Source of the DNA: Prorocentrum cordatum
Lineage: Eukaryota; Sar; Dinophyceae; Prorocentrales; Prorocentraceae
Length of the DNA stretch: 64,000 nucleotides
Direction of reading: 5' to 3'
NCBI GenBank assembly: GCA_963575745.1
Contig: CAUYUJ010015847.1
Span: 12,501 to 76,500 of the forward strand
Under the pieces are notes generated by a model, which made no database searches, was not told where the DNA came from, and saw only the letters and a list, made by a program, of their open reading frames with translations. This document shows, in pieces, positions 10,511 to 20,114 of the stretch. Every line of letters starts with the position of its first letter. Within the stretch, counting starts at the first letter, position 1. The translations under genes and the position numbers were made by a program.

Positions 10511-11548
10511 ACTAGTCAGAAGGCCGACATGTAGGAGTTGTGGGTTTTCTCCTTCTCCTATTTTTCCTTCTATCTCTTCTCCTCCTCCTCCTTTGGGCTC
10601 CTTCCCGTCTGCCTGGCCCCGGGCGGGGCGTGCTTTCCTCACACAGATGCCTTCTAGATCCAGGGCTCGTGACGATCCGATCGTTCCGATCCGAAGCCAA
10701 TTTCCGCCGATCCGCTTCGATTCCGATGCTCCGGCGATCTGATGCGGCTCGATGCTCGGATGGCGCGGCCGATCCGAGGCAATCTCGGTTCTGTGCCGAT
10801 GCGGTCCGATCCGACGCGTACTGCCGAAGCGATGTTGATTGATGTTGCCATCTCCTGCTCATGCAAAGTGACGCAAACACTGCACGAGCTTCAACTTTAG
10901 GAGGCCCGCGCGGATTTCTTGGATCGGCGTTGGGCCCCTCTTCCTGGCGCGGGGAGCGCGCGCCAGGGGCGGCGCCGGAGGCGCCGTCAGGTGACTCCAG
11001 TGCAGATCCAATAACTCCGCGCGGAGTTAGGAGAAGTTGTGTTTACGCCGGGTTTTGTTCTTCGAATATCCCTCTTCGGTGGAGGCAGTCGCCGATGTTC
11101 CCAGATCTTGGACGCCGTGGTGGGTCTGGGCCCTTTCCTTTTTGAGATTGTTTGTTCGCCCCGAGTCTGCTTGTCGTGAAGGTCCCAGGGCCCCGCGGGG
11201 GCCCCTGGGGGGCAACAGCGGCCGAACGTTGGGAAAAAAGTGCGCGCGGACCTCCTGAAGGCTGCAGCCAAGGCGCTGAAATAAGGACCGGTTTGGGTTC
11301 GGAAGGGGCTCGGGGATTTGGGTCGTTTCTTAGATTTATGTCGCGGGGTTTGCTTGTGGCCTAGGCCCATTGTGGCCAGAAAAGCCCTTTTACTCCTTAT
11401 TTGGCGTTCCTTCTGGTAGTACCTGGACTGTATGAGAAATGGAGGGGGCGTGGAACATTCATAAAAAGTTTGGGGGAAGATGGGGAATCGTTGAATTTGC
11501 GTGGAGTTGGTTGTGTCCCCGTGGGCCCCTCGAAGCATCGCCCTCCAG

Positions 11549-11653
11549 ATCGTCGGGGAGACGGGCTCCTACGTGTGCGTCTTCGACCCCCTGGACGGCA
11601 GCAGCAACGTCGACGCGGGCATCCCCGTGGGCACCATCTTCGGTGTGTTCAAG
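11549..11653 (+). CDS. Fructose-1,6-bisphosphatase, exon with FDPLDGSSN signature
   Basis: This 35-codon exon reads [20 protein letters not shown] and then [24 protein letters not shown] is the diagnostic FBPase signature; its two Asp residues bind the catalytic metals. The acceptor is CCCTCCAG|ATC and the donor TTCAAG|GC, phase 0 at both ends, matching the exons at 5519-5609 and 16961-17023. The preceding introns are unusually long for such a small exon. A GGA microsatellite starts almost at the donor. With the QKKLD and SEEED exons this is the strongest gene identification in the first 20 kb. Confidence 0.95.
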
Positions 11654-11663
11654 GCGAGGAGGG

Positions 11664-11885
11664 GGGGAGGAAAGATGATGATGAGGAGGAGGAGGAGGAG
11701 GAGGAGGAGGCGGAGGCGGAGGCGGAGGCGGAGGCGGAGGAGGAGTGAGGCGGAGGAGGAGGAGGCGGAGGAGGAGGCGGAGGAGGAGGCTGAGGAGGAG
11801 TGAAGAGGAGTAGGAGGAGGAGGATGAGTTGGAGGAGGAGGAGGAGGAGGAGGAGGAGGAGGAGGAAGAGGAGGAGGAGGAGAGA
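11664..11885. repeat. GGA/GGC microsatellite
   Basis: (GAGGAGGCGGAGG)n tract starting about 10 bp after the splice donor. Shadow frames are Glu/Ala or Arg-rich. Confidence 0.85.
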
Positions 11886-12069
11886 GGGGGCGGGGGAGTA
11901 TGAGGAGGACCCCGAAGTTGACCAGTGGTCTATCCAAAAAGGCGGAAGCGGGCTCTCTTATATCAAGAAGGTGCCCGAGAATAACATTATGAAACGACGC
12001 AAGAATAGAGCAGCCAATGAGATACAAACCAAAATGGACTGGATCCAATCAAATCGAAGACGCACACGA

Positions 12070-12335
12070 GTGCACAACAAGTGAGAAAGCCCTCGCTTCA
12101 CCTGAAATGTGTACGCCGTCCTTCGAAATGGCGCAGGCATGCAAAACAAGTGAAGAATTCCGTCCCGTCGTCTGAAATTCACGCCGTCCTTCGAATGGCG
12201 CTGCAAACATAAACAAGAGAGAACTCCGTCCGTCACCAGAAATGTACGCGCCGTCCTCCAATGGCGCAGGCCTGCAAAACAATGTGATCCGTCCCGTCAC
12301 CTGAAGTTACGCGCCGTCCTTCAATGGCGCATCAC
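12070..12335. repeat. Tandem array, unit about 65 bp, with GCGCC...GGCGC hairpins
   Basis: About four copies of a unit containing CGCCGTCCTTCGAATGGCG and CAGGCATGCAAAACAA. Each unit holds a small inverted repeat (GCGCCGTCC...AATGGCGC). The array lies directly downstream of the minus-strand reading frame at 12413-13003 and may be its 3' region. Confidence 0.7.
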
Positions 12336-12412
12336 AAAAGGTGTGTGAAATCTCTCCCATCAGCAAAAGAAATAAACGCCGTCACGACCCCACAACCGAT
12401 AACATGATAATG

Positions 12413-13003
12413 CTACGTACTGTCAGCGCGAGCCCTGTCCCTGATGAGCTGCCGCCGAGCCTCTTCTCGGAATTGCTCAACATCCAAGGCTTGCTCGCTG
12501 CACAGCCGTATCGCCTCCTCCAGCACAGTTGTCTCTTCCTCGGTGAGCTCTTGCTCGGGCTCTGACCGCTCCGCGGCTCCAGCAACTCCACGAGGAACAG
12601 CATCAGCAGCGGCACCAGGAGGATCATCAGGGCCGCCCTCTGCTGCCACCTCGGCTGAGACCTCCACAGCGCTGGTGGCGATCGGAGTCTCCGCGGCCAC
12701 ATCGGCAGCGGGAGCAGGCTGCTCCGCTGGCTGCGCCGCCTCCGCCTCCACCACATCAAGGGCAGAAATCCCCCGCAGGGGCCCCGTGGGAGACGAATCG
12801 GCTTCGCCAGTCGCCCCAGCACCCAGCGCCGTGCGGAGCGCCTGGGCCAGGCCGCTCAGGCTCTGGCCTCGGTGGCGCTCGACCTCGGTGAACGCTCGCA
12901 GCAGCCGCCCAGCTGCCCGCGCGTCCGCGCGGCGGTACTGGGCCCTGCGCTCGGCGGCGGTCCGGTTCGGCCGGCGAGGGCGCCGCGCCGGGGCCGGCTC
13001 CAT
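12413..13003 (-). CDS. Basic/Ala-rich 196-aa protein, dinoflagellate-type, function unknown
   Basis: An uninterrupted frame starts at the ATG at 13003 and ends at 12413. The N-terminus is strongly basic (RRPRRPNRTAAERRAQYRR) and is followed by a predicted helix, RLLRAFTEVERHRGQSLSGL. Then comes an Ala/Pro/Glu-rich acidic middle part and a C-terminal helical segment (TEEETTVLEEAIRLC... EEARRQLIRDR). I recall proteins with a TAAERRAQ...HRG N-terminus as common in dinoflagellate genomes, often near repeats, but I know no function. It is nested antisense inside FBPase intron 3. The ATG is chosen because the upstream frame is Leu/Ser repeat shadow. It could be an element-borne ORF rather than a host gene. 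Confidence 0.5.
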   Translation of the reverse strand: MEPAPARRPRRPNRTAAERRAQYRRADARAAGRLLRAFTEVERHRGQSLSGLAQALRTALGAGATGEADSSPTGPLRGISALDVVEAEAAQPAEQPAPAADVAAETPIATSAVEVSAEVAAEGGPDDPPGAAADAVPRGVAGAAERSEPEQELTEEETTVLEEAIRLCSEQALDVEQFREEARRQLIRDRARADST

Positions 13004-13109
13004 GCCGCCGCTGCGAGGGGGAGAGGAGCGAAGGAAGAGCGGGGGCGGCGCGAGGGCGCCCGTGGCGCGGGCTCGCAGAGCCCGCGGGCTCGGGCCGAGC
13101 TGGCGCTGG

Positions 13110-13290
13110 GAGTATGAGGAGGAGCAGGCGGAGGAGGAGGAGGAAGAGGAGGAGGAGGAGAGATGAGGCGGGGGAGGAGGGAGGGGGAGGAGGAGGAGGA
13201 GGCGGAGGAGGAGTGAGGAGGAGGAAAGATGAGGAGGAGAGAGGAAGAAGGGGAGGAGGAGGGGAAGTAGGAGGAGGAGGGGGTGGCGAG
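13110..13290. repeat. GGA microsatellite
   Basis: (GAGGAGGAGGAAGAGG)n tract. Shadow frames only. Confidence 0.85.
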
Positions 13291-13489
13291 CAAGAGCGAA
13301 ACACCATAGCGACCTCGACTTACTAGAGCTCCCGGGCGGGTTCGCACCGCACCCTCTCCCCCACCCCCCCATCAAGGCGAGCTGCACCGCCACGGTCGTG
13401 GGACCGCTGCGCTCGCGCTGTTGGGGAGGATGATGCGGAGGAAACGGTTGCGCAAGGGCTTCGGCCATCTCGACAAGGCAGACAGCAGC

Positions 13490-13661
13490 GTCGGGGCTCT
13501 GAATAAGGAGCCCTCTTCGTTGGGGAGGGGCTCCGTGTTCCTGCATCGTTTCACATGTTGCCCCAGGTCGTCCTTGGATTTTCGATGGGAAGCCGAAGTT
13601 GAACTCTTGAAGAAAAGGGGCCTCGTTCCTCATTTAGGGTTCCTTAGGTCAACGCCCCGAC
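13490..13661. mobile_element. MITE-like element, family A copy 2 (complete)
   Basis: 172 bp bounded by GTCGGGGCTCTGAATAAGGA and its inverted counterpart, which ends in GGTCAACGCCCCGAC. The interior includes TTCGTTGGGGAGGGGCTCCG, also present in copies 1, 3 and 4. No coding capacity and no clear target-site duplication. Confidence 0.75.
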
Positions 13662-14519
13662 TGTAGCGTCGAGGTCTCGATGAGGATCAGAGGAGGAGAA
13701 GATACCGATACCTCTGCGCGTCCTGGAGGGTTGCTGGCGCCGCGGATGTGCTATCCGCGAAGATTTTGTCAGAATCCTTCCCGGGAGAGGACTGGTGAGC
13801 AGCGGTGCGGGGTGGGTTGTCCGATGGGTTGGGCGTGGTTTTCGGCTTTGACCTGTGCCCCAGGGCGTCGGTACTCGGCCTTGGTTTTGCCGTTGTGTCT
13901 TACGATGCAGAAGTCAGCGGGGGGACGCATGCAAACCCTGCCGCTGGGGCCTTCGGTGGAGCTTCCTATGGGTCCACGAACCGTGCGAGGGGTGTGCCAG
14001 AATGGGATGGGCATGCGGAGAGCAGAGGCAAGGGACGGGAGGAGGGAGGAGGGGGAGGGGGCAGCGGGACATGAGGTGAGGTGAGACGCGGGGCGCTGTC
14101 TCTTCAAAACGAGGACCCAACACCCCAGGATGGTTGGGGACAAATATAGATTCACAGTGCTTCGTGGCTTCACAAGCCCAAGCAACAACAACAAACCGTG
14201 CTTCCTTTCACCAAGGGCGCTAACTACTGTGTATGTTTCTGCTGTTTTGGGTCCGGGAGGCGCGGAGCAGGGTGCGGGCACGGGGGTCGCGGCGAGCACG
14301 TGGGTATAGAAACCAAAAAAAAGTGCTTCGTGGCTTCGCAACCCCCCCCAAACCCGACCACTACCAACATACACAGTGTTTCCTTGCACGATTGTTTGGT
14401 CTGGGACTTTGCGCCAACCTTTGTGTATTGTTTGCTTGTTTGGTCTGGGAGGCGCGGAGAAGGGTACTGGGACGGGGAGGGCGCCAAGCGCTGTCTGGTA
14501 TGGGTTCTGTATTGCTACA

Positions 14520-14612
14520 GAGCGGAGGAGGAGGAGGAGGAGGAGGAGGAGGAGGAAGAGGAGCAGCATGAGCAGGAGGAGGAGGAGGAGGAGGAGGAGG
14601 AGAGGTGAGAAT
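14520..14612. repeat. GGA microsatellite
   Basis: (GGA)n with one GCAGCATGAGCAG interruption. No gene. Confidence 0.85.
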
Positions 14613-14698
14613 GAAGAGACAGGAAAACGAGGAAGGAACAGAGAAGCAGAGACAGGTATGATCCCAGGGGGGGCCACGGGGGGGGGCGACCATACACA

Positions 14699-16602
14699 TA
14701 TTCCTCTTCCTATATGTTTATAAGCCCGGGCGGGGCCCCCCCCAACAAAAACCGGACTTCCGGGATCTGGGTCTTTGGGACCCTCAGGACGGGCCTCGAA
14801 GCGGCCCCCCGGGCCTCGCAGGGCGTAGGGGGGTCATCGGAGACGTCCCCGAGACCCCCAAGACAGCACAAGAGCGCTCCAAGACTGACCGACGTGCCCT
14901 CAAGACGGCCCAAGAGGCCTCCAGGACGGCCCCAAAGAGGCCTCCAAGAGCACTCACAAGAAGGCCCCAAGAGGCAACAATCATTGTTTTTCTTTTGGTT
15001 TTTGGTGAATCTTGGGGTTCTCCTCGTTTCGGCTTCCCGACGCTCCAAGACGGCGGTCTTCTGGGCGTCCGAAGCACCCTGGGAGGCTCCAAAATCGCCC
15101 CACAACCATCCGAAAGGGCTTCCAGGCTCCAAACTCGCCCCAAAACGGCACAACACGGGTCCAAGATGGCCCTAGAGAGCCCCATGGCGGCCCAAGATGG
15201 CACCAAGACACCCTCCGAAGCATTCCAAATCGTGACCCGGTCGTTCAGGGAGACCGCGGTTGGAGGCAGGGTGGCCCGAGGAAGCCCCCACAGGCCCCCA
15301 GAATACGCCCAGGAAGCCTACAGAAGGCCTTAAGAAAGCATGAAACAATGTTTGAGAGGCCCCCAGAGGCTCTCCAAGGAGGAGCCTCCGCAAAAAAGAG
15401 CTGAGGAGGATGGGGAGAATGCGCAAGGTATGGCGAAAATCAGGAAAAAGAAGCATGGAGGAAGGATAACGAAGAACATCATTTTAGCGGCGATGCCGGA
15501 AACGGCTACACGGAGTTATCGCTAAATTGTCGGTTTGACCTTCTTACTATTCCGCCTGCGTACCAATTCTTTGCAGTCTTGCACACACATATATATACAT
15601 TAATACATGTATATATATATATATATATATGTACAAGACTGCAGTGGCGCTTCGCCCTATGCACCTTGATCCTTGAAGTTTGGTATGCAGGCGGAATGGC
15701 AGGAAGGTCAAGCCGACAATATCGCGATAATTCGTTGTTGCCTTTTCCAGCATCGCCGCTAAAATAATGTTATGTGTTATCCTTCCTCCATGCTTCTTTT
15801 TTCATCATTCTCGCCATACCATGCGCATGTTCCACATCCTCCTCAGCTCTTTTTTGCGGAGGCTCCTCCTTGGAGAGCCTCTGGGGGCCTCACTAAAGTT
15901 TCATGCTTTCTTAAGGCCTTCTGGAGGCCTTTTGGGCGTGTTCTGGAGGTTCTGGGGGCTTCCTCGGGCCACCCTGCCTCCAACCGCGGTCTCCGTGAAC
16001 GACCGGGTCTCGATTCGGAATGCTTCGGAGGGTGTCTTGGGGCCGTCTTGGGCCGCCATGGGGCTCTGTTAGGGCCATCTTTGACCCCTGTTGTGCCGTT
16101 TTGGGGCTCTCTTAGACTGCCTGGGAGCCCTTCCGGATGGTTGTGGGGCGCTTTTGGAGCCTCTCAGGCGGCTTCGAACGCCCAGACGACTGCCGTATTG
16201 GAGCGTCGGGAAGCCGAAAAGAGGAGAACCCCAAAATTCACCAAACACCCGAAGAAAAACAATGATTTTTGCCTCTTGGGGCCTTCTTGTGAGCGCTCTT
16301 GGAGTCTTTTTGAAGCCTTTGGGGCCGTCCTGGAGGCCTCTTGGGCCATCTGGAGGTCACGTCGGTTACTCTTTGAGCGCTCTTGTGCTGTCGTGGGGGT
16401 CTCTGGAACATCTCCGATGACCCCCTTTATCGCCCTAGGTGTGCTGGGAAGGCTTGGCAAAACGCCCTGCGAGGCCCGGGGGGCCGCTTCGAGGCCCGTC
16501 CGGAGGGTCCAAAGCCCCAGATCCCGGGAGTCCGGTTTTGGGGTGGGGAGGTGGGGGGTTTTCCCCCCGTCCGGGCTTATAAAAGTATAGGAAGGGGAAT
16601 AG
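14699..16602. mobile_element. 1.9-kb foldback (inverted-repeat) element centred on an AT tract
   Basis: The left arm 14699-15600 and the right arm about 15615-16602 are imperfect inverted copies over nearly their whole length. Outer ends are TTCCTCTTCCTATATG and its inverse near 16595. Paired internal words include AGAGCTGAGGAGGATG (15399) against CATCCTCCTCAGCTCT (15834), ATTTTAGCGGCGATGC (15481) against GCATCGCCGCTAAAAT, and TTGTCGGTTTGACCTTC (15527) against GAAGGTCAAGCCGACAA. The centre, between GCAGTCTTG (15573) and CAAGACTGC (15642), is an (AT)n tract. The arms carry the degenerate TCTTGGGGCC repeat. No transposase frame is seen. Confidence 0.8.
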
Positions 16603-16960
16603 AATGCATGGACGTATAGACATGCGCCCATTATACATATATATATACGTACATGTAGTATACAAGTTTGTATGTATGTATATGTATCTTGGCCTATCGA
16701 CAAATGTACATGTATACATACAGCTGTATGCTTGTATGTATATGGCAAACGGTCTTGATGCTCCGGTGGTGGCTCACTTTCCCGATGGGGGCTCTCTCGT
16801 GGGCTGAGTTGTGCACCCAGCGCGAATCGAAGATGACATCAGTCCCCCCAACCTCGCTATCCTCCGAGGGGTTGTAAAAAAAACACTCGTGTGGAGTAGT
16901 CGTGGAAGGGCGTCTGTGGGGGGGAGGGTGGCCGAGGGGGAGAGGGGGAGCACGCCGCAG

Positions 16961-17023
16961 GAGCCCGAGAACGGCGAGTGCGATATCGACTTGGATGGCG
17001 GCGATCTGGGCGAGGATGATAAG
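16961..17023 (+). CDS. Fructose-1,6-bisphosphatase, probable redox-loop exon
   Basis: The 21-codon exon reads EPENGECDIDLDGGDLGEDD and a final K. In plastid FBPases the segment after GTIFGI(F/Y) has an acidic loop containing the first regulatory Cys, often in an NDEC-like context. GEC plus the acidic run fits that position. Acceptor GCCGCAG|GAG and donor GATAAG|GC are phase 0 at both ends and match the AAG|GC donor style of the two previous exons. The link rests on position, phase and loop character rather than a unique signature. The following exons (CQPG...AGYC.YSS region and beyond) were not found to the right, so the gene is incomplete here. Confidence 0.6.
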
Positions 17024-17987
17024 GCCCCTTTTCTTCGCTCCCCCCGTCCTCCTTGCTCTGCTCATCCTATCCTTCTTCATCGTCCTCTCCTCCACCTCCT
17101 CTCCTTCCTCCTCCGCCTCCGCCGCCTCCTCCTGCTCCCCCCGACTCCCCCCGATTTCCTGCTTTCCCCCGCCCTGGATGCGCCGGGGGCCGAGGGAGGG
17201 AGGGGACGTGGAGGAGAGCGAAGGTCTCCGAGCGAGAAGTGATGATAATGAGGCGTTCGCAGGTTTCAGGGCTCCCTCTTTTGTCCCGCGCGGCCAGCGG
17301 CGAGTGGCCGAGAGCCCCGTGGCCGAGGGACGCCACAGGCTTCATGATGCCGCGTAACGCATCCCGAGCCCGTCGTCCCGCGACCGTGCTCTCGTCCTGC
17401 AGCTTCTGCAGGCACAGGGCCCGTGCTGGGGGCGAGGACCTGCTGGACCTACACGATCCCTCTTTCTCCTCGTGCCTCATCCTCGATCGATCCTCCTCAT
17501 CGGTCCTTGATCCTCGGTCCTCGATCGACCCACCTCGTCGATCCTCGATGCTCGATCCTCTCCCCTCGATCCTCGATCCTCGATCAGTCCTCCTGTTCCT
17601 GCCTCGCCCTCCTCGATGGAGACGGCTCCTGGGACGGCCCCGTGGCGTCGTGGCAAAGAAGTCCGCGCGCGCGCAGGCACGACGGGCGCGACCGCCCTCG
17701 GCCGCGCTCGCCGGCCGGCCCCGGGAGAAGTCCGCTCCGAAGAGGCGCCATTTCTTTGGGCGCCCGCGCCCCGTGCCTCCTCACCGCGGGCCCGCCCGGC
17801 CAGCTCTGGCTGCGTGTCTCCGGCCAGGGAGCGGCCCCCTCAAAAACAGGGCTATCCTCCATCTCCTCATCCTCCTCCACCCCCCCTCCTCCTCCTGTGC
17901 CTCCTCCTCCTCCTTCTCCTACTCCTCCCCCTCCTCCTTCTCGTCCTCTTTCTCCTCCTTCTCCTCCTCGTCCTCTTCCCCGCCCTA
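17024..17987. other. Intergenic or intron sequence, no gene seen
   Basis: Pyrimidine-rich stretches lie at 17055-17130 and 17860-17985 (TCC microsatellite). GATCCTCGAT words repeat at 17478-17590. The rest is GC-rich. If FBPase continues, this is the start of its next intron. Confidence 0.5.
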
Positions 17988-18170
17988 GGACCGGGATAAA
18001 TCGCTCCAGAGCGTTCCGGAGCGCTCTCGGAGAGTTCCGGAGCGCTCTCGGAGCGTGCCGGAGCGCTCTGGAGCGGCCGCGGCGCCCACCACATCCTCCA
18101 GACCCGCCGAGTCTCAGAGACTTCGAGGTATCCCGATCCGATGTTGTCCCGAGCTTCAGCGTCGTTTTAG
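17988..18170. mobile_element. MITE-like element, family D copy 2
   Basis: GGACCGGGATAA (17988) and TATCCCGATCC (18129-18139) flank a decayed version of the CGCTCCAGAGCGTTCCGG palindrome of copy 1. The AAAACAGGGCTAT word adjoining copy 1 lies about 130 bp further left here, separated by an expanded TCC tract. GTCGTTTTAG follows at about 18160. Confidence 0.7.
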
Positions 18171-18300
18171 GCAGCCTTTTCGTTGGGGAGGGGCTCCGTG
18201 TTCCTTACGCGTTTCGCAGCTTGCCTCAGGTTTTCCCTAGGTTTTCGATGTGGAATCGAAGGTTAATTCTTTACGCTTCGCGTACCCCCACCAGCCCATC
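18150..18300. mobile_element. MITE-like family A copy 3, fused to a family B terminus
   Basis: AGCTTCAGCGTCGTTTTAGG runs into the TTTTCGTTGGGGAGGGGCTC body of family A. Instead of its right end, the copy changes at about 18268 into ACGCTTCGCGTACCCCCACC, the dispersed family B terminus. Confidence 0.6.
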
Positions 18301-18479
18301 TCACAGCAGCAACTCTCGCGAAGCATGCCGACAGTCGTGTTTTTCAGGCGTGTGTCCGCTTGGCCCCGCATATCTCCCCTGTTCCTGCTTCCTCCCGCCT
18401 CCTTCTACATCCTCCTTGTGGGGGGAGCGGGAGAAGGACGAGGCGGAGGAGGAGGGAGAGAAAGCGCTCCTCGTGGTTT

Positions 18480-18905
18480 GAGTCGTTTGGGGTTTCTCGT
18501 CCTGGTGTGAGTCGTTCGGGCCCTTCTTCCTGGTGTGAGTCGTTCGGGCTCTTCGTGGTGTGAGTCGTTCGGGCTCTTCGTCCTGGTGTGAGTCGTTCGG
18601 GCTTCTCGTGGTGTAAGTTGTTCGGGCCCCTCGTCCTGGTGTGAGTCGTTCGGGCCCCTCCTCCTGGTGTGACTCGTTCGGGCTCCTCGTGGTGAGAGTC
18701 GTTCGGGGCCCTCGTCGTGGTGTGAGTCGTTCGGGCTCCTCGTGGTGTGAGCCGTTCGGGCGCCTCGTCCTGGTGTGAGTCGTTCGGGCTCCTCCTTCTG
18801 GTGTGAGTCGTTCGGGCTCTTCGTGGTGTGAGTCGTTCGGGCCCCTCGTCCTGGTGTGAGTCGTTCGGACTCCTCGTGGCGTGAGGCGTTCGGGCACCTC
18901 GTCCC
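18480..18905. repeat. Minisatellite, GTGTGAGTCGTTCGGGC unit of about 30 bp
   Basis: About fourteen tandem units of GGTGTGAGTCGTTCGGGCTC followed by a variable CTCGTCCT or TTCGTGGT tail. It is open on the minus strand as a Pro/Asn/Asp/Ser/His repeat, which I regard as a shadow. Unit length alternates near 27 and 33 bp. Confidence 0.85.
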
Positions 18906-18928
18906 CTTTGGGGGCGTCTTGGGGGAGC

Positions 18929-19099
18929 TTCAGCGTCGTTTTAGGCAGCCTTTTCGTTGGGGAGGGGCTCCGTGTTCCTTACGCGTTTCGCAGCTTGCCT
19001 CAGGTTTTCCCTAGGTTTTCGATATGGAATCGAAGGTGAACTTGTGGAACATAGGGGCCTCGTTCCTTATTTAGGGTTCCTTAGGGGCAACGCCCCGAC
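18929..19099. mobile_element. MITE-like element, family A copy 4
   Basis: The first 95 bp are nearly identical to 18152-18245, including the GAGCTTCAGCGTCGTTTTAG lead-in. The right end is GGGTTCCTTAGGGGCAACGC then CCCGAC. Recent local duplication is likely. Confidence 0.7.
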
Positions 19100-19269
19100 G
19101 GTAGCAGCAGCCGGCAGGCAGCAGCGGCCAGGCCCGTGAGGTGCGTCCTCCTCGCGCCCGCTGCTGCCGAAGGCTGAATGCTGCTGCTGCCGCCGCTCCG
19201 TGCTCCGGCGCTCCCGCGCCGGCCTCGAGGGCGGCTGCTCGAGGCGTCAGGGGCTCTGCGTCCCTGGAC

Positions 19270-19665
19270 GCCCGAGATGGGCACGGAAAGAACGGGTACG
19301 ATGCCCAACAGCAGTTCCTGCTCATCCTGCACAGGACTCGCTGTCCGCGCCGCCGCGGCCCGTGCCCATTCGAGACAGAAGGCCGCCCGCCCAGCAGCGG
19401 CCGCTGCTGGTTCGGGACAGCACTTGTTGCTGGGCACCGTACCCACTCTTTCGGTACCCATGTCGGGCGTCCAAATCAGGGGCTCCGCATCCCTCCCTGC
19501 GCAGCTGGGCCTGTGCCCATTCGAGACAGAAGGCCGCCCGCCCAACAGCGGCCGCTGTTGGTTCGGGACCAACACTTGTTGTTGGGCATCGTACCCATTC
19601 TTTCGGCACCCATGCCGGGCGTCCAAATCAGGGGCTCCGCATCCCTCCCGGCGCAGCTGCTCGGC
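19270..19665. repeat. Direct and inverted copies of an approximately 150-bp unit
   Basis: Two direct copies (about 19347-19495 and 19500-19650) share CCATTCGAGACAGAAGGCCG and GGGGCTCCGCATCCCTCC. An inverted partial copy lies at 19260-19320 (GAACGGGTACGATGCCCAAC). No gene seen in 19100-19270 or 19665-19915. Confidence 0.65.
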
Positions 19666-19914
19666 AGGAGCACCCTCCGAGGTCAGAGCCCGACTTGACC
19701 CGGACCCGAGTTGCCCCGGACAGCTCGGGCGCCCAGCGAGGGCTTCCTGGGAGTCGCGCCGCCCTGCTCCGCGCACGGATGCTTTACACACGAGGTGGGT
19801 CCGATGCGTTTTTGTCCCGTCCATCCTGTGTGTCGGGTCGTCGTCTTGAACCCGCTGCGCCGCGCGTCTCACCCCTTACTCGTCTCCCTCTCCCCCTCCA
19901 CTTGCTTCTCATGT

Positions 19915-20045
19915 CTCCTTCTCCTCCTCCTCCTCCTCCTTTTCCTCCTCCTCTTTCTCTTCCTCCTCCTCACCCCCCCTCCTCCCCCTCCTCCTCCTCC
20001 TCCTCTTCCTTCTCATCCTCCTCCCTTCTCCTCGTCCTATTCTTT
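19915..20045. repeat. TCC microsatellite
   Basis: (TCC/TTC)n tract. Shadow frames are Leu/Pro/Ser-rich. Confidence 0.85.
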
Positions 20046-20114
20046 CTCCTTTCCCTGCCCTGGCCAATTTCGGCACATCCTTCGCGCGCTTCGTTTCGGC
20101 ACACCCCTCCCACA

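Larger units (their letters stand above)
5610..11548 (+). other. FBPase intron 2 (5.9 kb), repeat-filled
   Basis: A GC...AG intron. Besides the elements listed separately it holds (a) a direct duplication of CCTCCACGGGTGGTGGGCC at about 6475 and 6719; (b) TTGAACGATC repeats at 6580-6665; (c) one copy of the dispersed ACGCTTCGCGTA terminus at 7318-7350; (d) GATCCG-rich sequence at 10670-10830. The pieces 7560-8400, 9290-9800 and 10860-11540 look unique, and I find no gene in them. Confidence 0.7.
11654..16960 (+). other. FBPase intron 3 (5.3 kb), containing a gene and a foldback element
   Basis: A GC...AG intron bounded by TTCAAG|GC and GCCGCAG|GAG. It carries a minus-strand reading frame (12413-13003), a hairpin tandem array, a MITE-like copy, a local duplication of about 170 bp around 14150-14490 (GTGCTTCGTGGCTTC and GGTCTGGGAGGCGCGGAG words), and the 1.9-kb foldback. 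16603-16960 includes an AT-rich TATATGTATGTA stretch and unique sequence with no gene seen. Confidence 0.65.

Noticed and set aside
18480-18905. CRISPR-like appearance of regular short repeats
   Set aside because: No unique spacers of constant length, no cas genes, eukaryotic context; it is a minisatellite.
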